From Gerris lacustris (lineage: Eukaryota > Arthropoda > Insecta > Hemiptera > Gerridae): a stretch of 64,000 nucleotides of DNA. Positions 36,252-48,380 of this stretch are shown here, piece by piece. Made by a program: the position numbers and the translations under genes. The notes below the pieces were generated by a model that worked only from the letters and a program-made list of their open reading frames with translations, made no database searches and was not told where the DNA came from. The stretch's first letter is position 1, and the number at the start of each line of letters is the position of its first letter. The stretch covers positions 41,327,115 to 41,391,114 of the forward strand of contig OX578278.1 of the NCBI GenBank assembly GCA_951217055.1, read 5' to 3'.

Positions 36252-37497
36252 TTCAATTACCTTGAATTTAAGTTTTTTTAATTTAAGTGTAATATGTGCT
36301 TAGATTACGTGTAATCTAAGTTCTAAGAGATTTAAGGTGATAAATAATAAGTTACAAATCTTCATTTATCAATTGTTACGTAAATTTTTTTTTTGTAAAT
36401 GAAGATTTACACTGGTTGTAATTTGGTTGAGGCAGTTAAATTAACACTATGCTATGCTATGATATCACAAGATAATACATGTCGCAATGTAAACTCACCA
36501 ACAGTTGCAACAGGAGAGCAACCTGACAAAATATACACACAACTGTCACTTATCATCAACCCAGAACACATAACTTCATGTCTCCAGTCAAATTATCTCG
36601 TTTCAAACTGTATCATATTATATATATATATATATAACCTCATAACGTAAGAACTCGAGTTTTAAGCCGTCTTAATCTCAACTGTCAGGCAAAACTGTTT
36701 AATTCAAGACAAGAAAAGAATAATCAAGTAGAAACAAAACAATTATGAGAAATAAACTTACAAAATTAAGGAACAAAGAAAGGCGACATAATAATTACCT
36801 CATATCTTAGAAAAGGTAGAGGGTGGAGCATATTTATAGTCTACACCTCTCATTTCAAAAAGATATTCAAAACTTTGGAATTAGCAAGTAGTACTTCCTA
36901 GGGGTAAAACGTACTAAACTATTCTATTGTTATCAATAATTTCTGATTTGACACCTGATGGCTTATCACTGATAACATTATAAATAAGTTATATTAAGAA
37001 ATTGTGAAGTGATAGTTACTGACACACTATTTCGACTGCCCTATCACTCTATCACGTCTGACAAGATAGTTGAGAGAACTACCGTGGCAGTCACAAGAAC
37101 TATCACGCCAGATTCTAGATGTTGATTGGTTTATTGTTTGTTATTCCACGTGACAGATCTAGGAGGTAACAAATGCGATAAGGTGCTCCCATACATTGAG
37201 TATACACATAACACTTGTTGTTTCCAACCATCTAAATATTCTGTTTGCAATAGATATATTTGAAAACAATATAGATATATTACCTATATTTTTCTGTGTT
37301 GACGAGTTTTGACGTAGTGTTAACACACTTTATCTCTTGGACTATTAGACGCTCGCCACGGAAACCTACTCTCTATATTTCCTAGTGTTGTTATCAATCT
37401 TATGTCAGGATGTAATATGAATAATGAGGAATTTAGATATACAATAAATTAGATTTTTAAAGACAATTAATACGAATTGGTAATTAGATAATGCTAC

Positions 37498-37616
37498 CTG
37501 GTAGCGTGAAGTCTGGAGCGAATTTAAGAGCAGTCGTTTTAGCCATTTCAAAGTCTTCTCTAGCTTGATCAGCTGCCATGTCAGCCACTTCAGCCTTACC
37601 TCTGGCCGTCGCCGTC
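37498..37616 (-). CDS. jp: Junctophilin exon, alpha-helical segment
   Basis: This 119-nt exon continues the helix. The acceptor is attttcag and the donor is CCAG|GTAGCA. Its first base completes the Arg codon left by the upstream exon, and one G is left for the next, so both phases fit. The protein reads TATARGKAEVADMAADQARE, then an acidic/aliphatic stretch ending KFAPDFTLP. A run of Ala, Lys and Glu of this kind, closed by FAPDF, is characteristic of the insect junctophilin helix, which is thought to span the cleft between the two membranes. No start or stop codon belongs here. The exon is too short to stand out alone; the phase match on both sides makes it convincing. Confidence 0.92.
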
Positions 37617-37807
37617 CTGAAAATCAAACAATAAAAATTGGATATATAATGCAAAGCAGAAATGTTTTACACCCTATTTATTATTATTATAATATTACAA
37701 TAAATAGGGTCTATTTATTATTTATTCTATATACTTTGCATAAAAATATACAACATAAGAAATTCTTGATATCATATATAACATTTTTGATGTGAAGCCA
37801 GAATATA

Positions 37808-37865
37808 TATCTGCAGTATATAGTATCCCTTTGTACACAAAGGGACTTTATATGCAGTAGATATA
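37808..37865. repeat. Short palindrome
   Basis: ATATCTGCAGTATATAGTAT and ATGCAGTAGATAT flank a perfect CCCTTTGTACACAAAGGG core. It lies about 200 bp upstream, in gene direction, of the exon at 37616. Confidence 0.6.
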
Positions 37866-38644
37866 AATGTATTTGTTAGTAGGCGTATGAATGCCGCTCA
37901 AAACCGCCCCAAAAAACCAACATTGTTATTCTTATACTCAAGGGAACTTATAGTGGCGAGGCAAAGGACAAACCTATAAAATACCTATTAAAATACCTAG
38001 AAAAGATAAGAGGCATTTAGTATGAACTTCACTTGTTTGTGAGGTACAATTTTTTTTTACAAATCAATTTTTTATTTGTTAAGTTATAAACTAAAAAAAT
38101 GTATTGCCATATTAATGTTGACTTAAATAAATTATTTACAGTATTTATATATACATGTTATACGAAGTGGAGGTAGATAATAATGCATGTAGAGATCTTA
38201 GTGTTGGTTTTACACTGTGTGGATATGTGTGCAGCATGATTAGCATGCTAGATGTTGTACTAGGTCTCGTATTAGTGTTACAGATCCGGGGTAGAAGAGG
38301 TTTTGAATTTCAATGACATAGTTCTACATAGAACCTCAAGTCCTGTACAAGAAAAATACATCAAGACATTGTACTTAGGCTAACCAGAGGGCAACGCTAT
38401 TCTGCAGAGACCCATCCCCTCGACTAAAATACATTATATTAATCCTCCACTGAACCACCAGTTCAAAATATTAAAGATACAACTACGTGATCAGCTGTTC
38501 AAAATAGCAGCATCCTTTATCAACTAAGGAAGTAAAGTTTTTAAGATACTTTTACCTTATCTATATTTTAACCTAATCTACTTCAAACATTTTTTTTTTT
38601 TTAGAATTCATGATCTAAAAAAATAATAAATAAGAAAATAAGGG

Positions 38645-38840
38645 GACCGGCGTAGACGTGTAGTCAGTGTAATCGCGCAGTTACACCTGAAACATAGATC
38701 TAAATAACGACATATTTGGTGAGTTTGAATTCCAGAGAGTTGCGACAGTTTTTAAACTAATGATCACATTGAGTAGATTAGTAAAACAGGCCGGATCCCC
38801 TGTCCTGTAATGAATTAATCTTGTGTTAATCGGGACGTAA
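38645..38840 (+). repeat. SINE-like unit, family S, copy 1
   Basis: A box B-like GAGTTTGAATTCCAGAGAG is followed by TGATCACATTGAGTAGAT, GGCCGGATCCCCTG and TGTGTTAATCGGGACGTAAA. The same order, with changes, is found at 62690-62815. Confidence 0.55.
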
Positions 38841-41129
38841 AAGAAACAGAAATTAATAGCATTTATTGTAGCCAAAAATTACATAAGTAATAAAATACTT
38901 TTTACTAGATTCTGTCACGTTATTGAAGATGAAATAGTTTTTGTTTTTTTACTTCGGTTACCACAAATTGGCTGACAAGCCGTGGTACCTTGTATAGGTA
39001 TAAAGTTGATCCATGATTTTTTATTTATTTTGTTAAATTATAAACATTAATTAACTTATTTAAACATCTAAGAAGTCGCCTCTCATTTTTTTCGATTCTT
39101 GCCTCATAGTTGCAACCCTGTGCCAAGTAACTCCCCCACAATCCTTTCTTATCTCCTCTTCCCACCTCTGACCAGGTCTTCCTCTCTTCCTCTTTAAGAC
39201 TCTCTGGTACCAATCTATCATATATTTGGTTCACCTATTATCAATTGTTCTTGCGATTTGTCCTGCCTAGTTCCATATACTTTAAGTCTATATTTTTAAA
39301 CTTAATTTTATGTTCCTGTGACGATTAGTTTGATGTGTGAGAATGACACATTTTGCTTCTAGAAGACCATATACATACCAATTTAGGGAATTACTGAGTT
39401 GTCTAACAACGAAATATGCATTCATGAATAGCTGAGTTTACTTCTAAAAAAAAAAACTATTCTCAAAATTCAATCTTCAAGACAGTCAGCTTATGAATGA
39501 CCCAAGGAAAGGTCTAAATATCGCTAAAGTGGCCCATTTTAATTCCTTAGTGGATCCAACAACTCGAGAGTTGAAAACTACAAGCTACAATTTACTAATT
39601 TAAACAAATATGTCTCTAAACACAATTGCATTAAAATATGAGTTTATGAATTACTGAGTTTATATAAATGTTCATAACAAAATACGCTTTTGAGAATTTA
39701 CTTATTGTTAAGTTTACACGAACCGAGATTTAAATCTCAACAATTCTCAAGACGTAAATCTCAAGATAAAAATTACGTGTAATAATGATAAATTATGTAT
39801 AAAGTTTAGCACCTTGTAGAAAAACATCGCCTAGAAGAAAATAGATTACAATCCTGAGGCGGTTAAATCTTTTATAATATTCAAACACGCTATAAGCTCG
39901 AGACAATACTAACAGACTAAAAGCTTCTCCATTCATGTTATTCTTATAGGCTCCCCTTTTAAACTTTTTCGATTAAAATTATTACTATCAAAACAGAGCT
40001 TTAAGTATGAATATAGATTTATTTAAAACCAACAGTAACTAAGTGATAAGAAGACAAACGCAGAATTTTATTGTTACTTGAATTGTTCTAGAGGAGTGGA
40101 ATTATTTATCGTATAAATTGTAGATCCTGTTGAATCGAACGCTTTCCTTTCTTTATGAATATAATATTCGACTTGTTAACTGCTTTTCAGTACATTCATT
40201 AGAAAGATTCAGCTTTACCATAAATATTACCGCAGTGTTAGGTTTTACGTTTAAGATGAGTGTAGTGTTAGGTTTTATAACAAAGAATAGCATTGTTTTA
40301 AAAGGACTAGAGTTGAGTTTTACACAAAGAGCTTAAAGGGGAAGAGGGATCATGGTAAATAAAAAAGTATCTCAAACGTTGTGTAACCGCTTAAGTTGTA
40401 CTGACTCAGTAGGCTGCTAGAGATGAGGGTATCGTTTAATGAACCCAGTGTCATAAAAAATAAAATAATATGAAGAAATAATTATAAACGATAATGAAAA
40501 AGATAATAACAGATATTTATTTGAGGATAGCAGGGTAACAATAATTAGAGATTAATATGCAGCTCTGCATTATAAGTAATTCTAACAGGTAATTTGTGCA
40601 TGTCCTGACAACAGGATTAAGGTTGGTGCGTTTAGGCTATATAGATGAAAATACATTCATGAAGCCGTGAAGACGTCACTTTGTTTTCCACCACCCTTCA
40701 TTCCTTGCGAGCACTTGCGCTAAGTTTTGGACATCTCTGTAATTAAAAAATCAGTTTTGGAGAGTGGACCTAAGCAGAAGCTAAGAAATTTTTGAAAAAC
40801 CTTGTTTATCAGTATCGCAAGATAACAGTGATACATAAGATTTAAATTAGAGACAGAGTTTTTGTATAAATTCAATAAATATATAATATAGCGTATTTGG
40901 TATCTAGAGTTTGTATATTTCATCTACTGCTATTGTAAAAAGCACTGTCAGCACCTCTTTAAATGTACTTTTCATCAGTGTTTTATACAACTGTTTTACG
41001 TAGAACATTTAAGTATGTCATTAGCTATTACAATTACATAATTGTTTAACATGTTAATCATGATTTTTTTATGTCCTTGATTACTAATAAATAACATTAA
41101 TTCAATTTTCTATCGCTACAGAATTCTAG

Positions 41130-41580
41130 TAAGGCACTTTTTAATTTCTCATATATGATGATGGGACGAAAATTCTATTTGGAGATTTTGATATATATAA
41201 GACGTTTTAAGGTCTCCAAAAGGATTTTTTTAAAAAATCGGTTCGATTAATCGAACAAAAAATTCTCATATATAGATATTAATACTGTATTTAAATCCCA
41301 TATTATTTTATTTAATTGATTTATTTTTAAACATATTAAAAAGTGGTTGTTTTCCTTTTGTTTTTCAATAAAATCAGATTAATTTTCATCAATATCTTTG
41401 GAACTACAACTTATGTGGCGTCTGCACACTCAACAGACCGATAAATCCATTTTATTTGGACTCGGGGGGGGGGGGGGGGGGGCTCAAAAAGAGTAAATCC
41501 ATCAAAATCGAATTTTCGTGTCATTACCGTATTTCCTCTTTGTACATAATGTATGTAAAAGAATGTATAAAAAAAAATTG
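41130..41580. repeat. Dispersed repeat family R3, copy 2
   Basis: AAGTGGTTGTTTTCC and the following AATAAAATCAGATTAATTTT block are shared with 53280-53345. AGTAAATCCATCAAAATCG and AATTTTCGTGTCATTACCG are shared with 23675-23720. A 20-bp G run (41464-41482) interrupts it. Confidence 0.5.
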
Positions 41581-41758
41581 ATTGCTGTCTGAGCAAACGA
41601 GTAGAACATAAACAACTATTGGGCTGATTTCGATCAAATTTGGCATTGGAACATTAAGGAAAATATAGAAGGTAATTTTAGCTAGCAACCTCCCAAAAAA
41701 CTGATTATTCTTGATTTTTTTTTTTTTTTTAACGGTTTCGATGATTATTGATTTTCAA

Positions 41759-41823
41759 ATTTTATTTTGTGAGCTATAAATAAGAGTCGGCCCGACTCTT
41801 ATTTATAGCTCACAAAATAAAAT
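41759..41823. repeat. Perfect 32-bp-arm palindrome
   Basis: The arms ATTTTATTTTGTGAGC...GAGTCGG and its complement are exact, separated by a single C at 41791. It lies in the intron about 80 bp past the donor of the exon ending at 41905, so a nascent transcript would fold it into a strong hairpin. Confidence 0.9.
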
Positions 41824-41903
41824 ATAAAATATAATATAGCCCATACAAGTATTTCTTCTGGGGAAAATCTAGTTCTTGATTAAATGGTAAATGATTGTTC
41901 TCA

Positions 41904-42317
<414 letters not shown>

Positions 42318-42343
42318 TCAATAGCTTGTGGAAGACAACTATA

Positions 42344-43299
42344 CATAGGGTGGGCAAAAAACCGCACTTTTTTGAACACTAATAGCTCAGCTTCTATAGT
42401 AGATATAGATATGGGGTTTGCGGGGTCTGAAAACTACATTCTTCTACTTTAAATTTCATATCTATAACTTAACAAACTATTTGGTAAAAGCCATGCAATG
42501 ACGGCTTGAATTAGGGTCATAAAAAAAGTCTTTGTCCGGGTAGTTTTCATCAAATAAATGTATTTAAAAAATGAATGTAACAAAATTACTAAAACATCTA
42601 ATGCATATTTTACAGATTTACTTTTTTATAGTGCAATATGGTCCTAGTTCATTTACGACAGCCAGTAATCTCCTTTTCCAGTGGGATATGGCATCAGCAA
42701 TAGTTGATTGACGCATATCATCCCTGGCACGAAGAATCCTCTTTCGAAGTTCATCAACGTCCTTTATTTTGCCTTCCACGTACACTCTTTGATTTTACCT
42801 ACCCCAGACAGAGTAATCAATTGGATTTAGGTCTGGACTGTTGGGCAGCCACTCGTCTGGCTGAATACAGTCTGGGCAATTCTCTTGCAAGTATTGAATT
42901 GTTTGCAAGGAGCGATGGGACGGGGCACCATCTTGCATAAACGTGTAATTCGGCATTTGATCTTCAATTTAGGCAACATTGTGCTTAACATCTTCAATGT
43001 TTGTTAAACCCTGAAGGACTCCTCCCACTTACCTACAAACACCCCCCCCCCTCCACTATATGGTAATTTATTCTATCAAAGCTATAATACAACGATTACT
43101 ACCCGGATAACGACTTTTTTTAAGCCCCTATTTCAAACCGTCATTACATGGCTTTCACCCAATAGTTTTTAAGCTATAGATATGAAATTTAAAGTAGAAG
43201 AATGTAGTTTTCAGACCCCGCAAACCCCATATCTTTATCTATTACAGAAGCTGAACTATATGTGTTCAAAAAAGTGCGGGTTTTGTTTTGCCCACCCGG
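42344..43299. mobile_element. mariner/Tc1-type element with about 165-bp inverted ends
   Basis: The ends GGGTGGGCAAAA...CCGCACTTTTTTGAACAC and their complement are imperfect inverted repeats reaching about 165 bp inward (shared GGGGTTTGCGGGGTCTGAAA and TACTTTAAATTTCATATC). TA lies at both edges (42342-42343 and 43300-43301). The core carries a broken transposase on the minus strand. It inserted about 105 bp upstream, in gene direction, of the junctophilin exon at 42239. Confidence 0.85.
42630..42990 (-). pseudogene. mariner/Tc1-type transposase fragment, DDE region
   Basis: On the minus strand the frame reads QMPNYTFMQDGAPSHRSLQT, then ENCPDCIQPDEWLPNSPDLN and PIDYSVWG, a TAA stop, then KIKDVDELRKRI and DAISHWKRRLLAVVNELG. 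QDGAPSH supplies the second catalytic Asp and SPDLNPIDY the region of the third acidic residue, as in mariner/IS630-type transposases. The N-terminal DNA-binding domain and the first Asp are missing, and the in-frame stop after VWGR shows it is dead. Confidence 0.85.
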
Positions 43300-43733
43300 T
43301 ACATACAAGAGACGACACTGTTGGCGTGTTGCACCATCAGCTGAAGAAACCCTATAGTTAGCAAAAATCATGTGATGCCGTAATCTAATTATTGCTTTAT
43401 GAGCTAACAAAACTTGGACGTTTCTACCAAGATGTGGAGCTGACTCATATATTGTTAGAGTCTGTAAGTAAATTTTCAGTTGTGACCAACAAGGATACAT
43501 TTTGAGTGTTCCAGTTGGCAACCTTTTGTTTACTTTTCTAACCTAGAAGTTTAGTCTATATGCCGTAATCCCTCTGTACACTAGGCCCGTTTCACACTGG
43601 GAGGCTTATGTCACCGGAGACGGAGGCGAATTTTATGCCAAGCCGGAGACCGAAATGTATAGCTTAAAGCGAGAGTTATTACTCGTGAAGCTGGAGAACT
43701 TTCTCCCCAGAGCGACGTACGGTTGGATGGACC

Positions 43734-44046
43734 TAGGGTTGGGACATCGATGGCGATGTATCGGTCAACATCGATGTTTTCCTGAAACATCGAAAAGACC
43801 GATGTTATGGATGCATCGCAGCCTAAAAAACGGACGACAACGAAAATCAGGGACGAAAAGGAGAGATTTTTTGAAAGTGGTGACATTTTTTTTTTTTTTT
43901 TTTTTGCTCTTCACCTTGGAGGACCGATGTCGATGTATCGAAAACATCGATGTTTTCTTTCGATGTTTTGGCTAACATCGATGTTTGTTCTTTCGATGTC
44001 GATGTATCGAAAACATCGATGTTTGCCTATCGATGTCCCAACCCTA
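43734..44046. mobile_element. hAT-type MITE with exact 8-bp target duplication
   Basis: The ends TAGGGTTGGGACATCGAT and ATCGATGTCCCAACCCTA are exact inverted repeats, and GATGGACC flanks both sides (43726-43733 and 44047-44054). The 313-bp body is filled with the palindromic word ACATCGATGT and its variants, plus a T run at 43888-43906. Non-coding; open frames crossing it are coincidental. Confidence 0.9.
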
Positions 44047-44590
44047 GATGGACCTACGGCTTGGACCTACGGTCTAGAAGTGTGGGGTAGCACCAAGCCT
44101 TCCAATTCCCGTCGTCTCCAAATCCCGCAGTCAAAAATCCTTAGAAAAATAACCAATGCTCCTTTCTATGTTTCTAACCTAACTCTTCATGAAGATTTAA
44201 ATGTGCCCTTTGTCCGAGATCTGACCGTATCCCGATATAGAAAATTCCATGAATCCATATCCCACCATCCAAATCCTCTTGTACAACTCCTATCCTCTCA
44301 GTTTATCCCAAGCAACCCACCAAGACGTTTGAAGAGGAGATGGCCTAGAGATCTCTTATCTTAAAATATCGTTTTCCCATATATTATGTTAAACTTTTAT
44401 AATAATTAATATAATCCACTTCATCATTATTTTATCATTATTAGTTAATTTGTATTATAATTATTTCACTATATTTACTGCTAACGAAGTGTAGTCACTG
44501 GACTACTTCTTCTTCATGTGTTTCCCGCCATATAACCAATGTATCATCACTATCAGTTGTTGCAATTTAAATTTGTAGTTGTGTTATCCA

Positions 44591-44634
<44 letters not shown>
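44047..44634 (+). mobile_element. 5'-truncated jockey-like LINE with poly-A tail
   Basis: The frame from about 44060 reads TYGLEVWGSTKP, then SRRLQIPQSKILRKITNAPF and YVSNLTLHEDLNVPFVRD, ending RRLKRRWPRDLL and a stop at 44362. This is the C-terminus of jockey-clade reverse transcriptases (Y-G...W-G, then Q-x-K-x-L-R-x-I...AP-x-Y-V, then DL-x-V, then LKR...P-x-DL). A 3' untranslated stretch and about 42 A residues (44593-44634) follow. The upstream reverse transcriptase core is absent, as in a typical truncated insertion. Confidence 0.8.
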
Positions 44635-44638
<4 letters not shown>

Positions 44639-45107
44639 GAGAGGTGTCGTCGCCTGCACCGGATGCACGGGAGCGATGCCCCAGTGTGAGTGACGAGACT
44701 CAATTATATAAAAATGTTAGCATGGTGAAACCTTTCAAATGAAGAAATGTTGAATACTTTCAAACCCGGCTACTAAACGTCTTCCATTCTCGAGATAAGT
44801 TTCGTCTCTTTAGGTTATTTTAGGGGCCGTAGGAAAAAATGAGGATTCTGGCACTTTCCTGCTCTTGTCTGTCTGTCTGTCTGTAACGCACCTAATCTCC
44901 GAAAGTACCCAGCACACAAATTTGGAACTTTGTAGTTATGTTATTCGTCTAAAAACAGGAAAATTATAGGGAAGCTAAGAATTCATCCCTAAAAAACTAG
45001 GGATTGAAGTTCAAGGGGTTAACATTTTGTATAAATAACATAATATTTATTCTCTTCACTTGTTCCCTTAAGCCACAACGCCTTATTTAAATTATGAACA
45101 TCCACCT

Positions 45108-45230
45108 GCGCTTAGTGGAAACACCTCAAGAAATTTGAAGAACAACCCGCGCCTACCGGAAAAACCTCAAGGAAAATAAAGATAGACTTGCGCTTAATGG
45201 AAACACCCCAAGAAAATTGAAGAACCCCCA
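45108..45230. repeat. 41-bp tandem repeat, three copies
   Basis: Units starting GCGCTTAGTGGAAACACCTC (45108), GCGCCTACCGGAAAAACCTC (45149) and GCGCTTAATGGAAACACCCC (45190), each followed by AAGAAA/AAGGAAA and an AAGA-rich tail. Divergence is about 15-20 percent by eye. Confidence 0.8.
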
Positions 45231-46109
45231 CAGTACTCCACCAGCGTTTAAAAGGTAACCCCTTACAACGTATTTCTTAATTGCTGTATCCTCGAACAAC
45301 ACATAGAGAATAAAACTCATTATTTGTAAAGTATCTTTTGCTCTACGTGATTTGAGCGAATACGACAACAAGCGGGTATATAAGATATAAGTATGGGTAA
45401 AGTGGCTGTATTTGACCTAATATAGTCATCAAATAACAAAGAAATCAGCGAAAGACAAACAATATTATTTAATTAAAACCCCGTTTAATTTCAGATATTA
45501 AAACAGTGATAATATCGGCACAGGATTACAAATCGTTATTAAAAAATGTACGACCTTTTCTTTCTTTTTATTTATGCAGAAAAGGATTTTGGACAATTGG
45601 TATTCATGAATCAATGAAAAACCATGTGGTTTTGGTGTATCATTAAAACAATTCAACGAAATAAATCCTATGACAAACACCTGTACGTGAATATACTTAA
45701 TAAGTAACACAATTTACGCAACAAGAGATAAATTAGTGGAGTTGTTTAGCAACAGATATCTTTTTTTTACTTTATGTTTTTCTTCTTTCATATAGGTAGT
45801 ATACATATCCAGCTGGTGGTAAAAAACCATCAGTTGAACACTAATAAGTATTTTAATTAGGTATAGTTAGATTTAAATTTAGCATCACAAAATACTGTTC
45901 AGTCCCATTATTTCTTTCTTTGTTGCACAGTTCAGGACAAATGTCATTAGTCAGTAACCTAATCTAAACAACGTATCCTCGATAGTTTTACTTAACTGCT
46001 ATTGAACCCTCATCATTATGGACTTTTAATATTTGATAATTACGCCTAGGTGAACAACCCTAATTATCTATTGAAATAAAATTGATTATGGAGAAGTTAT
46101 AACTTTGCA

Positions 46110-46165
46110 TTGGTCCCGGTGGGCCGAATAAAAAGTCTTGCGGCCTGCAGGTTGGAGACCCTTTG
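46110..46165. mobile_element. hAT-like right-end remnant
   Basis: GGGCCGAATAAAAAGTCTTG, then GCGGCCTGCAGGTTGGAGACCC, resembles the termini of small hAT elements in this window (compare TTGGAGACCCCTGCCC at 3865). No left partner is seen. Confidence 0.35.
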
Positions 46166-48059
46166 ATATAAACTATGAGTATGTGTATTTCTATCTTACC
46201 TAATTTGTCTGGAAAAATGTTTTAATCTGAACATTGCTGTACAGTACAATAATGGTATAACTGATTATATTAAATGGTGGATATTGACTTGTTACGCATG
46301 AATATTTGTATATTTTGCTCACTACTATCAACAGCATCCAGCTAGATCTGAACAATATTGTTGTAATGTCGACAATAAACTAGTTTATTAAAACTTCATT
46401 TTTTAGTAACGATTACAGATTATGTTAGGTCATATTGTGTTATTTCTTTGACTGTTTGAAGTAAAATTGATCCTTTCAAGCACATTTTAGGTCTTCTTCA
46501 GGAATTGATTGATCAAGTATAGTGTCACATGAAGACAGCTTCATAAGCAATGATGCATACAAGTTAAGTATATTACGAGTATATACTCGTAATATATCCA
46601 GTTTAGTGTCACCTCACTTGAAAACAGCTTCCTCTTAAGTGTTATGTGTGTACGTTAACAATATACAAGTCAACTGCTATTGAATCATAATTTCCGGTGT
46701 TACATGGGAACAACTTCATTGAAAGAATTCTGATTCATCACTTAATTTCTTAAAATTTCAAATTGCATTTCGCTTTTGGTCACTCAGTTTAATATGATTG
46801 TTTTTGTCTGACTTCAATATTAGATTGACTGTTGTTGTCGAATGGGGTTTTGAATTTGAAGTGGTATTGTAGGGTAGGGATGGGGTCTGTGACTCCTTGC
46901 CCGAGGAGGGTCGCGACTAAATAATACCTTGGACTGGACCCAAGTATCGGACTCTACATCTCTTCAATACTAGAGGACGTAACCGCTTCATCCGTCCTCT
47001 ACAGCCAGACCGGACTCCCAGTAATCTAACCCTGGTTCTCATTATACCAACCCCACAACATTAATACAACTTTACATCATCTCATTTAACATGAAAAACC
47101 ATTTCTAAACTACATCAATATAACTTTACTTAACCAGGTTATATGTTAAGAGAGAGTTTAGATGATGTATAATTAGTTATTTCCAAACCACAAAAATTTG
47201 TTTTCTAAATGTTTTTCATTCAGAGTCCTCTTTTCGAAAGAATTCCCTTTTATCTACAGAACTCCCAAACCGATTATCTTTGCTAGATCCCAAAACCGTG
47301 AAAATCAACTAATGCCATGTTAAAACCAAGCCACAGAATTTTATTTTCAATTCCAAACGTTAAAACCAATGACAATGGAAGTTTCTTTTTTTATTTACTG
47401 TACTAAGTAACCTTACTTAATTAATTAATGTCATCATCATGGATAAAACGAAACAGTCTCTATGCATAAAATAATTCTTGGTTATTTATCAAAGCAGCGT
47501 TCAACCCAGATTCTCCTGCGTGCAAAACCCGATCACCTATTATATAATTTATACATTAATTTGGACAAATGGAAATCATTCCTCTTTCTTAACTCATTGG
47601 TAATAGCGATGCAAATTTATAGTTCAACGGTTTTCTCAAGATAGATATTATATAATTATTATTATATTAAGATCGGTATCTTTTAGTATAATTTGAATAA
47701 TACTAATATTAATTAGTATTATTAAGTAAAGTGATTACCACTGTAGTAAGTGTTTAGTGTTTTATTTAGTAAGTGTGTGGTTATTTTATTAGTAAGTTTA
47801 GTGATTATAATTAATTTTAACTTTCTCAGCTTTGAAAACTTTTCGCGTCTTATCTCGTTCGTTAACGATGTTTTGCTTTTACGACATATAATTGTCTAAT
47901 ATATTTAATATTTCTCATATTATTTTGTCAGAATTGTTTCGTTTTTACATGAATTAAAGGGTTTCTTAAGTAATATTAGATTTGCGCAGACTGTTGAAAT
48001 AATTATGGGACAATCTGTGGGATACTTTCAACTAACCATGCGATTTCATAATCAGACTA

Positions 48060-48380
48060 GTAATCTTTAAGATATAGGGTGTTAATAAAAAAAGTTGTTT
48101 TATTATATTCCTTGTAGGTTATTTTTAATCACTAATAAACTTTGCGCAGAAATATATTGAAATTAATATGGGACCATCAATGAGATAATTATGACCTCCC
48201 AACTAAATTACATCAAAATCGAAGGAGAAGGTTTTATGATGAAGAACGACAGACAGACACAAGACAAAAAGTGTTCACTGATGTCTGAAACGGATTTCTG
48301 TCCAGGAATTCTTGAATTTGGAGACATAAAATATGTTGCTAATCAGAATGATCACGTTTCCCGCTACCTTCGGTAAATAA
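48060..48380. repeat. Dispersed repeat family R1, copy 2
   Basis: Shares ATATGGGACCATCAATGA, ACGACAGACAGACAC, CTGATGTCTGAAACGGATTT and CTACCTTCGGTAA with the copy at 52500-52920, in the same orientation. It is noticeably diverged. Open frames crossing it are shared by chance and do not look coding. Confidence 0.55.

Larger units (their letters stand above)
43581..44690. mobile_element. Outer DNA element with TTCACACTGGG ends (tentative)
   Basis: Left GTTTCACACTGGGAGGC and right GATGCCCCAGTGTGAGTG share an inverted TCACACTGGG core. The GGCCCGTTTCACACTGG style of terminus is known from several DNA transposon groups. Borders and target duplication are unclear, and the inside is occupied by the LINE and hAT insertions, so only the termini support it. 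Confidence 0.4.

Noticed and set aside
43655..44364. Several overlapping open frames of 60-185 codons on both strands
   Set aside because: They run through the hAT MITE and its T run. Only the last part (from about 44060) has real protein similarity, to a LINE C-terminus.
46480..46560. Another GAAACG-type hairpin (CCTGAAGAAGACC...TTGAAAGG on the minus strand)
   Set aside because: The closing block is TTGAAAGG rather than GAAAC, and no stem pairs in the expected place.
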